From positions 558,001 through 622,000 of the forward strand of contig NZ_JAKRNM010000001.1 in NCBI RefSeq assembly GCF_022346995.1: a stretch of 64,000 nt of DNA. Direction: 5' to 3'. The translations under genes were made by a program, and so were the position numbers. Under the pieces are notes generated by a model. It was not told where the DNA came from and searched no databases. It was given only the letters and a program-made list of their open reading frames with translations. Positions 62,152-64,000 of the stretch are shown piece after piece; position 1 is the stretch's first letter, and every line of letters begins with the position of its first letter. The DNA is from Paenibacillus sp. ACRRY. Its GTDB lineage: Bacteria; Bacillota; Bacilli; Paenibacillales; Paenibacillaceae.

Positions 62152-62405
62152 CTACTTTATTAGCTTTTCTCGTTCAGGTTCTGCAAGCTCGAATTGAACA
62201 TGCAAAAAGGACAAAGCAGCACAAACATCTGCTTCGTCCAAGGCAAATAAAATAAAGTCCCCTAGGATTCCTATTGTTACCGATACCGAGTAGCTGCCCG
62301 CAATAAGAATACACCAGACAGTTCCTCTGGTAATGTCGGTTTTCGCTGCGCAGCAGATTCAGCAATTTTCTTCACATAGGGCGAAAATAGAGGACATTGT
62401 TTCAT
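62152..62405 (-). pseudogene. Possible frameshifted small gene
   Basis: On the minus strand an ATG at 62405 opens a frame ([17 protein letters not shown], later [20 protein letters not shown]) that stops after about 43 codons. A second frame takes over without a stop ([20 protein letters not shown], ending EPEREKLIK) to a TAG at 62152. The amino acid make-up of both parts is protein-like, so one frameshift may have broken a gene of about 80 codons. No ribosome binding site is seen. I do not recognise the product. Confidence 0.3.
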
Positions 62406-62479
62406 TGATCATCAGGTAAGTTACAATGCATATGGAGACTAGTATATAATTAGTAAAACCATTTTGCCTGGAGGAAGAA

Positions 62480-63028
62480 ATGAAACAACATAAAGAGAAG
62501 GTTTATTACGAACGGGGAACGACGGAATTACGTGATAGAAGCATACGAGCCCAAAAGCTTGTTAAGGCCTTTAATGATTGCGATCCGGAAGATGGACAAA
62601 AGAAAGAGCGATTGATTCGGGAACTATTTGGCAGCATATCAGAAGGCATTAGCATTGAGCATAATTTCCACTGTGATCTGGGTTATAACATTCATGTTGG
62701 CCGAAACTTCTATGCAGGATACAACTGCACCATTCTGGATATGGCGGAGGTTCGGATCGGTGATGACTGTATGATAGGACCTAATGTCGGCATTTACACG
62801 GCTGGTCATAATATAGCACCAATGAATCGAAACAAATCGGGTCACGGCATTTCCATCGTAATTGGTAATAATGTCTGGATCGGAGGTCACTGCGCCATTT
62901 TACAGGGTGTTTCAATAGGGGATAATTCCATTGTGGCAGCGGGTTCAATAGTAACGAAGGATGTGCCGCCAAACACGATTGTTGCGGGGAATCCAGCCAA
63001 GGTGCTTAAACATATTTCAGACGAATAG
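62480..63028 (+). CDS. Sugar O-acetyltransferase (maltose acetyltransferase-like)
   Basis: A 182-residue hexapeptide-repeat acetyltransferase. The N-terminal Mac domain (TELRDRSIRAQKLVKAFND) is followed by a left-handed beta-helix (VGRNFYAGYNCTILDMAEVR) and the catalytic histidine in YTAGHNIAP, with closing IVAGNPAKVLK. It transfers acetyl from acetyl-CoA to maltose, glucose or a similar sugar, often to remove non-usable sugars. ATG is six bases after GGAGG. TTACAA (62421-62426) and TATAAT (62445-62450) with an 18-base spacer are a possible promoter. Confidence 0.92.
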   Translation: MKQHKEKVYYERGTTELRDRSIRAQKLVKAFNDCDPEDGQKKERLIRELFGSISEGISIEHNFHCDLGYNIHVGRNFYAGYNCTILDMAEVRIGDDCMIGPNVGIYTAGHNIAPMNRNKSGHGISIVIGNNVWIGGHCAILQGVSIGDNSIVAAGSIVTKDVPPNTIVAGNPAKVLKHISDE

Positions 63029-63081
63029 GGGAGTTTGAAAGATAGATTAAGAATATGGTATTCTTCTCCGATTAATTCTAA

Positions 63082-63131
63082 AAAACAACCTAGTATCTTC
63101 ACGGAGTGATGTGGGGATATCGGGTTGTTTT
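63082..63131. terminator. Terminator-like hairpin between convergent genes
   Basis: AAAACAACC (63082-63090) / GGTTGTTTT (63123-63131) with partly paired inner bases (CTAGTATC / GATATCGG). Confidence 0.65.
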
Positions 63132-63136
63132 ACATT

Positions 63137-64000
63137 TTAAGAGGAGTCGTTACTCGTAACTTGTTTTCGGTAATTTTGGGGAACTATCCCCATTTGTTTA
63201 CGGAAAATGGACGAAAAGTAACTCGAACTTTGGAAACCGCAGGCAAGCGCAATTTCACTTATGGATCTACGTGTTTCTTTTAACATTTCACAGCTTTTTT
63301 GTAGACGATATTGAGTGACATAGTTATTGGGCGTTTGCCCCACATACTTGTTGAATAGCGTGCAACAACGGCTTCGGCAAACTGCTCCTGCAGATGCGAT
63401 TTCATCAAGAGTTATTTTTTGATCATAGTTTTGATGAATGAAACGAGTCATATCCTGAACGTGCGTTAATACTCCAGGTTGCTCGAAATTGGGCTGCAAA
63501 TGTTCTCCTATACTGGCACACAAAGATAGAGCTTGTGATACCAGACGAAGTGGATTGGGCTGAGTATGTTCCGTGTGCATTTCCCTATAAATATCCTGAA
63601 TGGACTCTAATATGCTTTGCTGCCAAGCCACCTTCTCTGTAAGCACAAGAAAATCAGCCATCGTTAAACTAAACTTTTCCGTCCAGTATGTTTGAATAAA
63701 TGAAGTCTTCTCGCCAAGGATAGAGGGATGAATAACGACGACAAGAAAGACACAATCGTTATGATCGGCAAGAGAATAACCGAAATGCAAACGTTGGCTG
63801 TTCACGAAAATTCCTTCTCCTTGATGCAATCGAGTGATGCTTCCATTAACAGAGAACTCCATCGATCCTTTTTGTACATAGATAAACTCCACATCCACAT
63901 GCCAATGTGCGACTGCCGCATAATTGTTAAATTGATGAAGGCTTCCCTTTCGGACATACAGCGGTATATCAGGAAGATTATAATCCAAACGCTCTGATAA
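63137..64000 (-). CDS. AraC family regulator, 5' end beyond the window
   Basis: At least 287 residues. An N-terminal cupin-like domain (AAVAHWHVDVEFIYVQKGSM, HQGEGIFVNSQRLHFG) is followed by a C-terminal helix-turn-helix pair (ITLDEIASAGAVCRSRCCTL and SISEIALACGFQSSSYFSSI, closing GIVPQNYRK). The first helix-turn-helix has unusual paired cysteines (CRSRCC). A TTG at 63988 could start it, but the frame stays open to the window edge and no ribosome binding site is visible, so the true start is probably outside. It is convergent with the sugar acetyltransferase gene. Confidence 0.85.
   Translation of the reverse strand, partial: LSERLDYNLPDIPLYVRKGSLHQFNNYAAVAHWHVDVEFIYVQKGSMEFSVNGSITRLHQGEGIFVNSQRLHFGYSLADHNDCVFLVVVIHPSILGEKTSFIQTYWTEKFSLTMADFLVLTEKVAWQQSILESIQDIYREMHTEHTQPNPLRLVSQALSLCASIGEHLQPNFEQPGVLTHVQDMTRFIHQNYDQKITLDEIASAGAVCRSRCCTLFNKYVGQTPNNYVTQYRLQKSCEMLKETRRSISEIALACGFQSSSYFSSIFRKQMGIVPQNYRKQVTSNDSS

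Noticed and set aside
62174..62365. Minus-strand 63-codon frame as a real gene.
   Set aside because: Its product is Cys/Arg-rich and improbable; the two other frames in the same place look more protein-like and are reported as a possible broken gene.

Overview
The window reads as chromosomal DNA of a low-to-moderate G+C, spore-forming Gram-positive, most likely Paenibacillus or a close relative. Reasons: strong AGGAGG-type ribosome binding sites with frequent TTG and GTG starts, U-tailed hairpin terminators after most genes, a YjcZ/SscA-type spore micro-protein, Firmicute-type LexA boxes in front of a PolY-YolD operon, a Btr-like AraC/siderophore regulator, 7TMR-DISM hybrid kinases and many AraC regulators next to polysaccharide enzymes. 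No rRNA, tRNA, CRISPR array, insertion sequence or prophage was seen. All functions are read from sequence motifs; no database search was run.

Layout. 0-4.6 kb: a chemoreceptor, small unknown genes, a PadR-CPBP protease pair with a clear promoter/operator, and an acetyltransferase. 4.9-8.8 kb: a LysR regulator divergent from a UbiD decarboxylase and its UbiX flavin prenyltransferase, then a cysteine hydrolase. 9-12.7 kb: acetyltransferase, secreted protein, histidine phosphatase, TetR-DUF4188 pair with a 26-bp operator, spore micro-protein. 13-22.3 kb: a carbohydrate locus with AraC regulator, the three lower enzymes of the oxidative (Weimberg) D-xylose route, a GH43 beta-xylosidase and a secreted GH30 xylanase, with two likely CcpA (cre) sites. 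23.8-30.4 kb (minus strand): PucR regulator, NitT/TauT-type ABC importer, a 61-residue protein, an amidase and RidA, which together look like an uptake-and-hydrolysis system for an unidentified amide or N-heterocycle.

30.4-38 kb: a NUDIX gene behind an elaborate attenuator (15-codon leader peptide and overlapping, mutually exclusive hairpins), a PepSY-like protein, a second NUDIX gene, and a two-component pair. 38.3-42.4 kb: an iron-siderophore cluster (lipoprotein, Btr-like regulator, flavin reductase), each gene preceded by a Fur box. 42.5-49.8 kb: NAD-binding protein, GH2 glycosidase, AraC regulator and a large DUF5107-TPR protein. 50-56 kb: saccharopine-dehydrogenase-like enzyme, 2H phosphoesterase, S51 peptidase, then an ArsR regulator with a four-domain CoA-disulfide reductase/rhodanese/TusA/DsrE fusion. 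56.3-58.3 kb: an SOS-controlled Y-family polymerase operon. 58.6-64 kb: ECF sigma factor and partner, MarR-esterase operon with a 39-bp dyad, sugar acetyltransferase and a final AraC gene running off the right edge.

The most interesting points are the attenuator in front of the NUDIX gene, the PucR-ABC-amidase-RidA operon with its small AtzG/GatC-like candidate subunit, the linkage of xylan hydrolysis with oxidative xylonate catabolism, and the persulfide-type ArsR/CoADR fusion pair.
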